From positions 1-49,104 of the forward strand of contig JBDKUO010000045.1 in NCBI GenBank assembly GCA_039679645.1: DNA of 49,104 bases, given 5' to 3'. The notes beneath the pieces are model-generated. The model saw nothing but the letters and a program-made list of their open reading frames with translations. It did not search any database and was not told the DNA's origin. A program made the position numbers and the translations under genes. Positions 16,842 through 24,247 of this stretch are shown piece after piece; within the stretch, counting starts at the first letter, position 1, and each line of letters starts with the position of its first letter. The DNA comes from Armatimonadota bacterium (GTDB lineage: Bacteria > Armatimonadota > UBA5829).

Positions 16842-18517
16842 TGAATGTCGCATCAATAGCAATAAATAGAGTGACAAACACGGTTGTGGAGTCTGTATAT
16901 GATAACCCCGTGATGACTCGCGAGTTTCGCACCCGGATGCGCGGATGGAAGGCATTCGGCGTGATGGGCGGTTATGTGCTTCTGCTGGCTACGTTTCTGT
17001 TTATACATTATTTGACGATTGCCAGTGAAAGCCCTCACAACTACGGCTATTACAATCCGCTCGGAAACCTCCAGATAGGCCAGAGGCTGTTCGGCACGCT
17101 TGCCTGGACACAGGCGATTATGCTGATGTTTATAGTGCCCTCTCTTACGGCAGGAACACTGACGCAGGAGCTTGAGAAAAAAACTATAGAAATGCTGGTG
17201 CTCACACGCCTGAGCGCGGGAAAGATTGTGCTGGGAAAGCATCTCTCGGGGTTCTTCTATGCGTTGATGCTGCTAGTGTGCTCAGCGCCACTTGCGGGTA
17301 TCTGTCTTATGCTGGGCGGAATCTCTCCGGCAGAAGTATTTATAACCTATGCGCTCCTGGCCGGCACTTCATTTCTGTTTGCGGCCCTGAGTATCGCGTG
17401 CTCGTCTTTAATGAACAAAAGCGCCGGGTCCGCGCTGCTTTCATATATGATCAGCATTGGCTATATGGCTCTCACGGCTCCTCTGGGAACAACAGCGCTG
17501 ATGGGACGCTACAGTCACAATATATACGCACTGAGTATGCTCAACCCGATATTCGCAGCCTACGGCTCGGCGCTTGCCAAGACTCGGGTGTGTGGAATCG
17601 AAATTTCTGCGGCGCTCGCGGCGTTTGCAATCGAGGTGATGGTCGGACTGCTTGCACTGTTGATCGCATCCACTCATGTGCGACACCGCAAGGTAGAGCG
17701 CGCTTTATCGGTCCGGCTTATGCTGATATTCACCATGGCTCTGATTATATGGCTGGGTGTAGGAAGCCTGACAAGCTTGATATCGTTTGCATGGAGGCCA
17801 TCTACAGCAGAAGATATGAAAGGCATTCTATACGTAGCATCCATAATCATAGCTTCAATTTTATGTTTGACTGCGGCTGCGATTGCAACAGGTGAGATTA
17901 CGTCCAGATCTCCAGGTAAGATACCTGGAGAGATATCGAAAGGCTCGCTGCTGATGGGCGTGCTGTCTCTCAAGAAAATGTTTAAGAGTGATGCGCGAGG
18001 GGCCGTTGTATTCATGACAGCCATGAGTGTGATTACTTACGCGATATTCACCGGTACTCTATACTGGGTAGCTAAAGTGGAATCGGTGCCGGTATACAAA
18101 TGGTTCTGGGCGGCATGCGTTAAAAATGGGATCGCAATGACCGCAGTAGTTGCCGGAATATCGGCCATTGGAATCCTTTTCTCCTCGATAATAACCAAGC
18201 GCAAAAATGCTGCTGCGCTTGTAGTATTTATAGCTCTGATAGCATTCATTGCATACGGTTTTGTGCTCTCATATTATCAGATCAGATATGACCACACTGC
18301 CAGTCTGATGGGGCAGACCGCAGCATTTTGGCCTGTAGCGCCGGTAATCGGGCTTGCAAACGACTGGGGAAGATCAATGCCGACACTTATTTGGAACCCA
18401 CACAATACGTGGATTGTGACGAGCGCAGCATATCTGATAATTGGATTGATAGCGCTGGCTATTGCCGGGCCTGCACTCCGAAAAACAGGCGGAGTGAAGG
18501 AAGACATGGATGAATGA
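16841..18517 (+). CDS. ABC-2 permease, fourth, double length
   Basis: A 558-residue membrane protein with about twelve hydrophobic segments. The first half repeats the permease plan: NPVMTREFRTRMRGWKAFG, then TQELEKKTIEMLVLTRLS and GGISPAEVFITYALL. The second half is a further membrane domain after a cytosolic linker near residues 350-375. That linker holds a palindromic element encoding SPGKIPGE (17910-17931). The start overlaps the previous stop as TAATG with GGAGAG upstream, and the end overlaps the next gene by 8 bases. Confidence 0.82.
   Translation: MNVASIAINRVTNTVVESVYDNPVMTREFRTRMRGWKAFGVMGGYVLLLATFLFIHYLTIASESPHNYGYYNPLGNLQIGQRLFGTLAWTQAIMLMFIVPSLTAGTLTQELEKKTIEMLVLTRLSAGKIVLGKHLSGFFYALMLLVCSAPLAGICLMLGGISPAEVFITYALLAGTSFLFAALSIACSSLMNKSAGSALLSYMISIGYMALTAPLGTTALMGRYSHNIYALSMLNPIFAAYGSALAKTRVCGIEISAALAAFAIEVMVGLLALLIASTHVRHRKVERALSVRLMLIFTMALIIWLGVGSLTSLISFAWRPSTAEDMKGILYVASIIIASILCLTAAAIATGEITSRSPGKIPGEISKGSLLMGVLSLKKMFKSDARGAVVFMTAMSVITYAIFTGTLYWVAKVESVPVYKWFWAACVKNGIAMTAVVAGISAIGILFSSIITKRKNAAALVVFIALIAFIAYGFVLSYYQIRYDHTASLMGQTAAFWPVAPVIGLANDWGRSMPTLIWNPHNTWIVTSAAYLIIGLIALAIAGPALRKTGGVKEDMDE
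17910..17931. repeat. Palindromic element inside a permease gene
   Basis: CTCCAGGTA, AGA, TACCTGGAG with slightly decayed ends (TCTCC / GGAGA). It is read in the same frame as the four copies in the VWA gene and encodes SPGKIPGE within the hydrophilic linker of the permease. Confidence 0.85.
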
Positions 18518-19805
18518 TCCGGAGCTTAAAAACTTCATAAAGCGGCTGAGGCATCGTGTGCGGCTGCTGCTTGCAGAACGCTACGCTCTGTTTGGAGCAG
18601 GCGGGGGCGCAATTGTATCTGCCATACTTGCACTCTTATCTCTAAGATATGACGCGCTGATCAGTTATGCACTTTGGATTGGAGTTGTCGCGTTGGGCGC
18701 GGCGCTTGGAGCCTTGTGGGGTCTGGTGCACAGGCTCGATGATTTGTCGGTCGCAGCGGCCGTTGACAAACGAGCCGGGCTCAAAGAACGCATATCGACG
18801 GCAGTAATGCTGCCCCATTCGGACTCTCGACCTGCCGAATCGGCGGTCATCACAGACGCGATTTCACATACATCCGGCCTTAGACCCAAGGATGTCTTCC
18901 CGCACAGGTTCGGGCTGCCGCACGGCGCGTTCGGGATCACGCTGATACTGTTAGCCGCCGCGATTCTTTTACCACAAATGCCTGCGATGCAGTCAGGCAC
19001 TCGCAGGCAGGAAGTGCAGGTGATGAAGCGGGAGGGCGTTAAGCTCGAAAAAATCGCGAAGGATATCCACAAGCAAACATCATCCAAGCACGAAGAACTG
19101 CGCAATCTCGCAAATAAGCTCAATACGCTCGGCAAAAAGATGCAGACAGGCCGCATGACTCGCAAGCAGGCCATGCTCAAAACGCGCAAGCTTTCCAAGC
19201 AGATCAAAGAGCAGCAGGACCTGCTGGCAAAGCAAAACTCCGCAGCCAAACCGATGGACCAGGCGCAGCTTGAAATGCAAAAAGCCAGCGAGCAGCTCGC
19301 GCAGAAGATGGCTGAGGAGCTTGCAAAAAAAGAAAATATACCATTGAGCGAGGCGATGAAAAAGCTGCCGACCGACCAGCGAATGGCCGAGCTTGCACGA
19401 AAAGAGGGCCCACTGAGTGAGTCTGAGCGCAAAGAACTCGAGAAATTGGTCTCAAAATATGCCAACCCAAACAGCGGCTTGCCGGTCCCATCTGAGCTTG
19501 CAGAAGCCATGGCCAAGCTCGCCCAGAACAAAGATTATCAGAAAGCAGCCGAGCTTATGCGTAAGCTCGCGCAAAGGCTCAACTCGTCCAACATGAGCAA
19601 GCAGGACAAAGAAGCGCTCAAAAAACAGATGGAGGCCCTTGCAAAGGCTCTCAAAAACACCGACCTCGATAAGCTCGCAAAAGCGATGCGCGAAAATGCT
19701 GAAAAGTTAGCGAATATGAGCGATGAAGAACTCAAAAAGCTGATGAAGCAGATCAAGGAGATGCAAAAGCTCCAGAAAATGTGCGCCAAAGCAGGCGGCG
19801 GGTGA
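18510..19805 (+). CDS. Coiled-coil membrane protein, first part of an interrupted gene
   Basis: The 431-residue open part has hydrophobic segments near 28-45, 50-72 and 143-163, then about 260 residues rich in Lys, Glu, Gln and Ala with strong heptad character (long coiled coil). It ends CAKAGGG at a TGA (19803-19805). The same reading frame continues past this TGA, open to 20156, with a Gly-rich segment and then a further conserved-looking domain. So the gene probably once ran 18510-20156, about 548 codons. Large coiled-coil membrane proteins of this plan are often found just before MoxR and DUF58 genes, but their function is not defined. ATG 18510 overlaps the permease end by 8 bases, with AAGG upstream. 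Confidence 0.72.
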   Translation: MNDPELKNFIKRLRHRVRLLLAERYALFGAGGGAIVSAILALLSLRYDALISYALWIGVVALGAALGALWGLVHRLDDLSVAAAVDKRAGLKERISTAVMLPHSDSRPAESAVITDAISHTSGLRPKDVFPHRFGLPHGAFGITLILLAAAILLPQMPAMQSGTRRQEVQVMKREGVKLEKIAKDIHKQTSSKHEELRNLANKLNTLGKKMQTGRMTRKQAMLKTRKLSKQIKEQQDLLAKQNSAAKPMDQAQLEMQKASEQLAQKMAEELAKKENIPLSEAMKKLPTDQRMAELARKEGPLSESERKELEKLVSKYANPNSGLPVPSELAEAMAKLAQNKDYQKAAELMRKLAQRLNSSNMSKQDKEALKKQMEALAKALKNTDLDKLAKAMRENAEKLANMSDEELKKLMKQIKEMQKLQKMCAKAGGG

Positions 19806-20156
19806 CTGAGCGCAGGGCTCGCACTCGGGCAGTGCGGATTAGGACTGGGATCAGGAATGAGCGGCAATTCTCCAGGCGGAGGTATGGGCGGAAATAATGC
19901 CAATACCGGGCCGCGCGGAAAGATCAAGGATGTAAAGGATGTTGAGAAAGTGCCGTCGGCTGTCGGAGCGAGCGGCATGATCTTCTCCGCAGGCGAAACA
20001 AAAGGCGCGCCGGATACTGCTGCGCCCGCGTCTGTGCCATATACCGACGTGCTTCCAAACTATAAGAAGGCTGCCGAGAAGGCGATGGACAAGGAGAAAG
20101 TCCCGCCTGCGTATCGGACCAGGGTAAAGGACTATTTCAGCAGTCTTTCGGAATAA
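19806..20156 (+). pseudogene. Continuation of the coiled-coil gene after an in-frame TGA
   Basis: Directly after the TGA the frame reads LSAGLALGQCGLGLGSG, then MSGNSPGGGMGGN and a 70-residue domain ending AYRTRVKDYFSSLSE. A YRxxVxDYFxxL ending is common at the C-terminus of envelope proteins of this operon type. An internal ATG at 19857 could start a separate 99-residue protein, but no good ribosome site precedes it. TGA is the normal stop of many genes here, so general recoding is unlikely. A nonsense mutation, a sequencing error or a split gene are the options. Confidence 0.6.
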
Positions 20157-20173
20157 TTGTGAATTCTGAGTTG

Positions 20174-20220
20174 GGGACTCAAGTCCCTCATACGTGCGTC
20201 GGGGATTCAAATCCCCGACG
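20174..20220. repeat. Two adjacent hairpins before the MoxR gene
   Basis: GGGACT, CA, AGTCCC (20174-20187) is followed by CGTCGGGGATT, CA, AATCCCCGACG (20197-20220). The second has 11 perfect pairs and the GATT/AATC core of the intergenic hairpin family. No T-run follows either. Confidence 0.75.
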
Positions 20221-20269
20221 ATCTCAACATAAAACATAGATAATAGTTGAGAGGTAGCGCCCTCACCCC

Positions 20270-20299
20270 AGCCAACTCCCCCAGGAGAGGGAGTTGGCT
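20270..20299. repeat. 11-bp inverted repeat before the MoxR gene
   Basis: AGCCAACTCCC and GGGAGTTGGCT flank an 8-base loop and are preceded by GCCCTCACCCC. The right arm repeats 13191-13204. It lies about 40 bases before the MoxR ribosome-binding site. Confidence 0.75.
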
Positions 20300-20340
20300 A
20301 AGATTTACTACCTCTTACTTATCTTTTTGGAGGGAATATT

Positions 20341-21339
20341 ATGCAGGCACAGGAAAAACTTGAACAGTTCAATGCATACTTCAAGCGGCTTCGCGAGGAG
20401 GTCGGGAAGGTTATTGTCGGACAGGACGAACTTGTCGAGGACGTGATCACCGCTATGATCTCAAACGGCAACGTCCTGCTGGAAGGCGTGCCGGGTCTTG
20501 GCAAGACACTGCTGGTGCGCACACTTGCTGAGGCCATGGACCTGAAGTTCTCACGAATACAGTTTACGCCCGACCTGATGCCAGCCGATATAGTCGGCAC
20601 AAACATACTGATTGAGGATGAGCAGGGTCGGCGGTGCTTCCAGTTTCAGCACGGGCCGGTATTCGCCAACATAGTGCTGGCGGACGAGATAAACCGCGCC
20701 ACACCCAAGACTCAATCGGCCATGCTTGAAGCTATGCAGGAGAAATCGGTGACAGTGGCAGGCGAGATAAGAAAACTCGACGAGCCGTTCCTTGTCCTGG
20801 CGACCCAAAACCCGCTTGAAATGGAGGGTACCTACCCGCTGCCGGAGGCTCAGCTCGACAGATTTTTGTTCAAGCTGATGGTGCGATTCCCCACCCTGAC
20901 CGAACTTGCCGGAATTATCGATCGGACGACTGGCTCGTCCGACGCGCACGCCGAAAACGTCCTTAATGGCCCGGATGTTCTCGAGATGCGTGATCTTGCA
21001 CGCGAGGTAATCATCGCCGACCATGTTAAAGAATTTGCGCTGAAGTGCATCCTGGCTACACATCCGGAAAGTGAGTGCGCTACAGATATGACCCGGCAAT
21101 ATGTGCGCTACGGCTCAAGCCCGCGCGGTGCTCAGGCGATAGTGATCGCCGCAAAAGTCCGCGCTCTGCTTGACGGCAGACTCAACGTCTCATTTGATGA
21201 TATCAAGCGAGTGGCTAAGCAGTCGCTTCGGCACAGACTCATATTAAACTTTGAGGGCGAGGCTGAGAGGATCGAACCGGACTCGATTATAGAAGATGTG
21301 ATGGAGAAGGCGGGGAAGGTGGAGGAACTGCCGGTTTAG
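20341..21339 (+). CDS. MoxR-family AAA+ ATPase
   Basis: The 332-residue product is a MoxR AAA+ ATPase. It has Walker A EGVPGLGKTLL near 48-57, FTPDLMPADIVG, Walker B VLADEINRATPKTQSAMLEAM near 107, sensor VLATQNPLEMEGTYPLPEAQ and RYGSSPRGAQA in the lid domain. Family members act as chaperones that help load metal or assemble complexes with VWA-domain partners. The genes for a DUF58 protein and two VWA membrane proteins follow directly. ATG 20341 has GGAGGG 7 bases upstream. Confidence 0.95.
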   Translation: MQAQEKLEQFNAYFKRLREEVGKVIVGQDELVEDVITAMISNGNVLLEGVPGLGKTLLVRTLAEAMDLKFSRIQFTPDLMPADIVGTNILIEDEQGRRCFQFQHGPVFANIVLADEINRATPKTQSAMLEAMQEKSVTVAGEIRKLDEPFLVLATQNPLEMEGTYPLPEAQLDRFLFKLMVRFPTLTELAGIIDRTTGSSDAHAENVLNGPDVLEMRDLAREVIIADHVKEFALKCILATHPESECATDMTRQYVRYGSSPRGAQAIVIAAKVRALLDGRLNVSFDDIKRVAKQSLRHRLILNFEGEAERIEPDSIIEDVMEKAGKVEELPV

Positions 21340-21430
21340 GTTTCTCGAATCGCGGAGTGCACGGAGGAAATGGAAAACACGGAAATGGGCGCGATAGATA
21401 GTATTCCAACTAAACGCGAGTTGACCAACG

Positions 21431-22330
21431 ATGGATGACCAACTAACAACCGAACAAGAACCGCTTCTGACTCCGGACTTTCTTCGCAAGCTGGAGCAGC
21501 TTTCGCTCGTCTCGCGGCGAGTATTTGCAGGTAAGATGCGAGGAGAGAGGCGTTCGACCAAACGCGGGGCGTCAGTAGAGTTCGCAGACTATCGCAACTA
21601 CACTCACGGCGATGACTTCAGGCGTGTGGACTGGAATGTCTACGCCCGGCTGGAAAAGCTATTCCTGAAACTTTTCGTTGAAGAAGAAGATTTACATATA
21701 TACATATTAATAGATGCATCGAAGTCGATGGAGTTCGGCAGCCCGTCGAAGCTGCTGCATGCAAAACGTATTGCGGCGGCTTTGTCATATATCGGTCTGG
21801 CAAACCTGGACAGAGTCGGTCTGGCAGCATTATCCGGCTCAGATGCGCATATTCTGCAGCCGAAACGCGGCAAGCAGTCAGCGCATGAAGTGTTCAGATG
21901 GCTGGAATGTATAAGTCCTTCAGGCCAAACTGACCTCGCTGCAAGCATACGTGATTTCAGCCTGCGCACGGCTCAGTCGGGGGTTGTTATAGTTCTGTCT
22001 GATTTCTTGTGCACAAGTTATCCACAGGGGTTGATAACTTTGCTCGCGCGCAAGTTTGAGCCTGTAATCTTGCACATTCTCGATCAAGACGAGCTTCAGC
22101 CGCCTCTTGTCGGTGACCTTTTGCTCATAGATTCTGAAACAGGGGAAAGGCGGGAGGTCACGATTACGCAGACTCTGCTGCGAAAGTATCAGCAGCGGCT
22201 GTCGGCATTCAAAACAGACTTGGAATCGTTCTGCGTCCGCTATGGATGCACGCATGCCTGCATATCTAACCGGACACCGTTTGAAGACCTGGTGCTGAAC
22301 TATCTCCGCCAAAAAGGCACAATCAGTTGA
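21431..22330 (+). CDS. DUF58 domain protein (VWA-like, MoxR partner)
   Basis: The 299-residue product has the DUF58 core ADYRNYTHGDDFRRVDWNVY followed by ARLEKLFLKLFVEEED, then a VWA-like fold with IDASKSMEFG near 94 as metal-site motif. DUF58 proteins are the usual cytosolic partner of MoxR ATPases. The gene begins 91 bases after moxR, with ATG 21431 and no strong ribosome site (weak GAG). The C-terminal CVRYGCTHACISNRTPFEDLVLNYLR is a common end for the family. Confidence 0.9.
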   Translation: MDDQLTTEQEPLLTPDFLRKLEQLSLVSRRVFAGKMRGERRSTKRGASVEFADYRNYTHGDDFRRVDWNVYARLEKLFLKLFVEEEDLHIYILIDASKSMEFGSPSKLLHAKRIAAALSYIGLANLDRVGLAALSGSDAHILQPKRGKQSAHEVFRWLECISPSGQTDLAASIRDFSLRTAQSGVVIVLSDFLCTSYPQGLITLLARKFEPVILHILDQDELQPPLVGDLLLIDSETGERREVTITQTLLRKYQQRLSAFKTDLESFCVRYGCTHACISNRTPFEDLVLNYLRQKGTIS

Positions 22331-22360
22331 TTTAGTATTTTGGATTTTGTGTTGAGTATT

Positions 22361-24244
22361 ATGAGTCTATTGTCACCGCTCAGTTTAATACTGATCATTC
22401 CGCTCGGCGGGATTATTGTATTTCTTTACCTGCTGAAACTCAGGCGCAAGGAACAAATGGTTTCGAGCACGCTGCTGTGGCAGGACGCCGTCGCGGACCT
22501 GCAGGCAGATGCTCCATTTCAAAAGCTCAAAAAGAACCTGCTTCTCTTTCTGCAACTGCTTGCGGTCATACTTCTGACAATGGCCATCGCAAGGCCCATA
22601 GTGCGGGCGAAGGGAATATCGGAAAATAAAATAGTGGTAATCCTGGACTCATCGGCTAGCATGCAATCGACTGACGTGAAGCCGTCACGCTTCGAATCTG
22701 CAAAGGTGCACGCTATGGAAATAGCAAACAAAATGGGTCCGCGCGATACAATGCTCGTTATCACCGCATCTACCAAAACGCAGGTGGTGCAGTCTTTTAC
22801 ATCCGACAAGAAGTCTCTTGATTCTGCTGTATCAGCCTTGAAGCCGTGTGACACGTCGTGCAATATGCGTCAGGCGCTTGTGCTGGCGCTGTCACTTGTC
22901 GCGGGGACAGGCTCAGCCCCACCCCGGATCGTTATATTCTCTGATGGCCGTTTTGGCAGCTTACATGATCTGCCCGTAGGCAAAGCGCGGCTCGATTTCA
23001 TAAAGATAGGCACGGGCAGTGACAACGTGGCTATAACCGGAATCGACTCGCGCAAGAACCTTTCTGGCGGGCAGCAGGTCTTTATCGGCATTAGGAACTT
23101 CTCCAGGCAAACGCGGACATTTAACCTTGAGATATATATTGATAATGAAAAAGGCAAGCAAGGTAATCTTTTCGATATACTCGAGGAGACTCTCGGCCCG
23201 GGCGAGATGAAGCAGGAGATTATCGGCAATACATCACACCTTTCGGGCAGGATCACTGCTAAGCTGGATATACCGGACGACCTGGGTGCGGATAACTCCG
23301 GATCGGTATATCTCGCCAAGCCGCGCAATATGAACGTTTTGCTGGTCTCTAGGGGCAACATATTCCTGCAAAACGCACTTAACCTAGACCCGAGGACAAG
23401 CCTGACCCGGGCGCAGTCGGTCCCGGCTGATTTCGGCAGGCAATCATATGACATGGTGGTCTTCGATGGCATAAAGCCACCGTCAAAACTCCCCCCGGGA
23501 GGATATCTGCTCATCAACACCATTGCAGATCAGGGTCCTGCTGGGGCGCGATTCGGAGATCATGCCCCATCATCAAAAGGAAACTCACCACGCCCAACAA
23601 TTATAGATGCGGATCAGCATCACCCGATCACGCGATATGTCGATTTCACGAGTATACGGCTGGCTGAGGCGAATTACCTATCAGCAAAACCATGGGCAAG
23701 ATCGATAGTCGAAGGTGAATCCGGGCCGCTGGCTGTAGTGGGAACAAATAATGGACGAAGGTTCGTTCAGCTCGGTTTTGACCTGTTGAAGAGTGACTTT
23801 CCGCTGCACGTCGGGTTCCCTATCTTCATATCAAACTGCCTGGAGTGGCTGGCACCTTCTCAAATTGGCGGCAGCGCGGGTTCACGAACAGGGCAGCCGG
23901 TATATATAGACGTCCCGCCGGGCATTGATAGAATCGCCATTACAGGCCCGGATGGCAGTAAGCACTATGTTGATGTGAGCCAGACGCCGGTCGTCTTCAA
24001 TGACACGGATCGAGCCGGAATATATCGGGTCACTGGCAAGAACTTCAGCCGCGAGTTTGCATGTAACCTCGCGTCCCCTGCCGAATCGGACACTTACCCG
24101 CGCGAGGCAGTCGACATTGGCGGCAGGCAGTTGGCGTCATCGAGCAAGCCTGTCGAGACGAACCGTGAATATTACTGGCCGCTGGCGCTTATCGCGCTTG
24201 CGGTGATGGCGTTCGAGTGGTACGCCTATCACAGGAGGCTGTAG
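22361..24244 (+). CDS. BatA/VWA membrane protein
   Basis: A 627-residue protein of the Bat type. Two N-terminal hydrophobic segments (LILIIPLGGIIVFLYLLKL and LLLFLQLLAVILLTMAIARP) are followed by a VWA domain with a complete metal site DSSAS at 96-100. A long beta-rich region and a C-terminal membrane segment (YYWPLALIALAVMAFEWYAY) complete it. The ATG at 22361 is chosen because MSLLSPLSLILII is the usual opening of BatA-N domains; a TTG at 22340 lies in an AT-rich repeat-like stretch. Family members are linked to envelope stability and metal-dependent interactions. It sits directly before a second VWA membrane protein, with 3 bases between the genes. Confidence 0.85.
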   Translation: MSLLSPLSLILIIPLGGIIVFLYLLKLRRKEQMVSSTLLWQDAVADLQADAPFQKLKKNLLLFLQLLAVILLTMAIARPIVRAKGISENKIVVILDSSASMQSTDVKPSRFESAKVHAMEIANKMGPRDTMLVITASTKTQVVQSFTSDKKSLDSAVSALKPCDTSCNMRQALVLALSLVAGTGSAPPRIVIFSDGRFGSLHDLPVGKARLDFIKIGTGSDNVAITGIDSRKNLSGGQQVFIGIRNFSRQTRTFNLEIYIDNEKGKQGNLFDILEETLGPGEMKQEIIGNTSHLSGRITAKLDIPDDLGADNSGSVYLAKPRNMNVLLVSRGNIFLQNALNLDPRTSLTRAQSVPADFGRQSYDMVVFDGIKPPSKLPPGGYLLINTIADQGPAGARFGDHAPSSKGNSPRPTIIDADQHHPITRYVDFTSIRLAEANYLSAKPWARSIVEGESGPLAVVGTNNGRRFVQLGFDLLKSDFPLHVGFPIFISNCLEWLAPSQIGGSAGSRTGQPVYIDVPPGIDRIAITGPDGSKHYVDVSQTPVVFNDTDRAGIYRVTGKNFSREFACNLASPAESDTYPREAVDIGGRQLASSSKPVETNREYYWPLALIALAVMAFEWYAYHRRL

Positions 24245-24247
24245 GCA

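Noticed and set aside
18665-19531. 288-codon minus-strand open frame
   Set aside because: Cys/Ser/Leu-rich mirror of the Lys/Glu/Ala coiled-coil gene; a typical antisense artefact.
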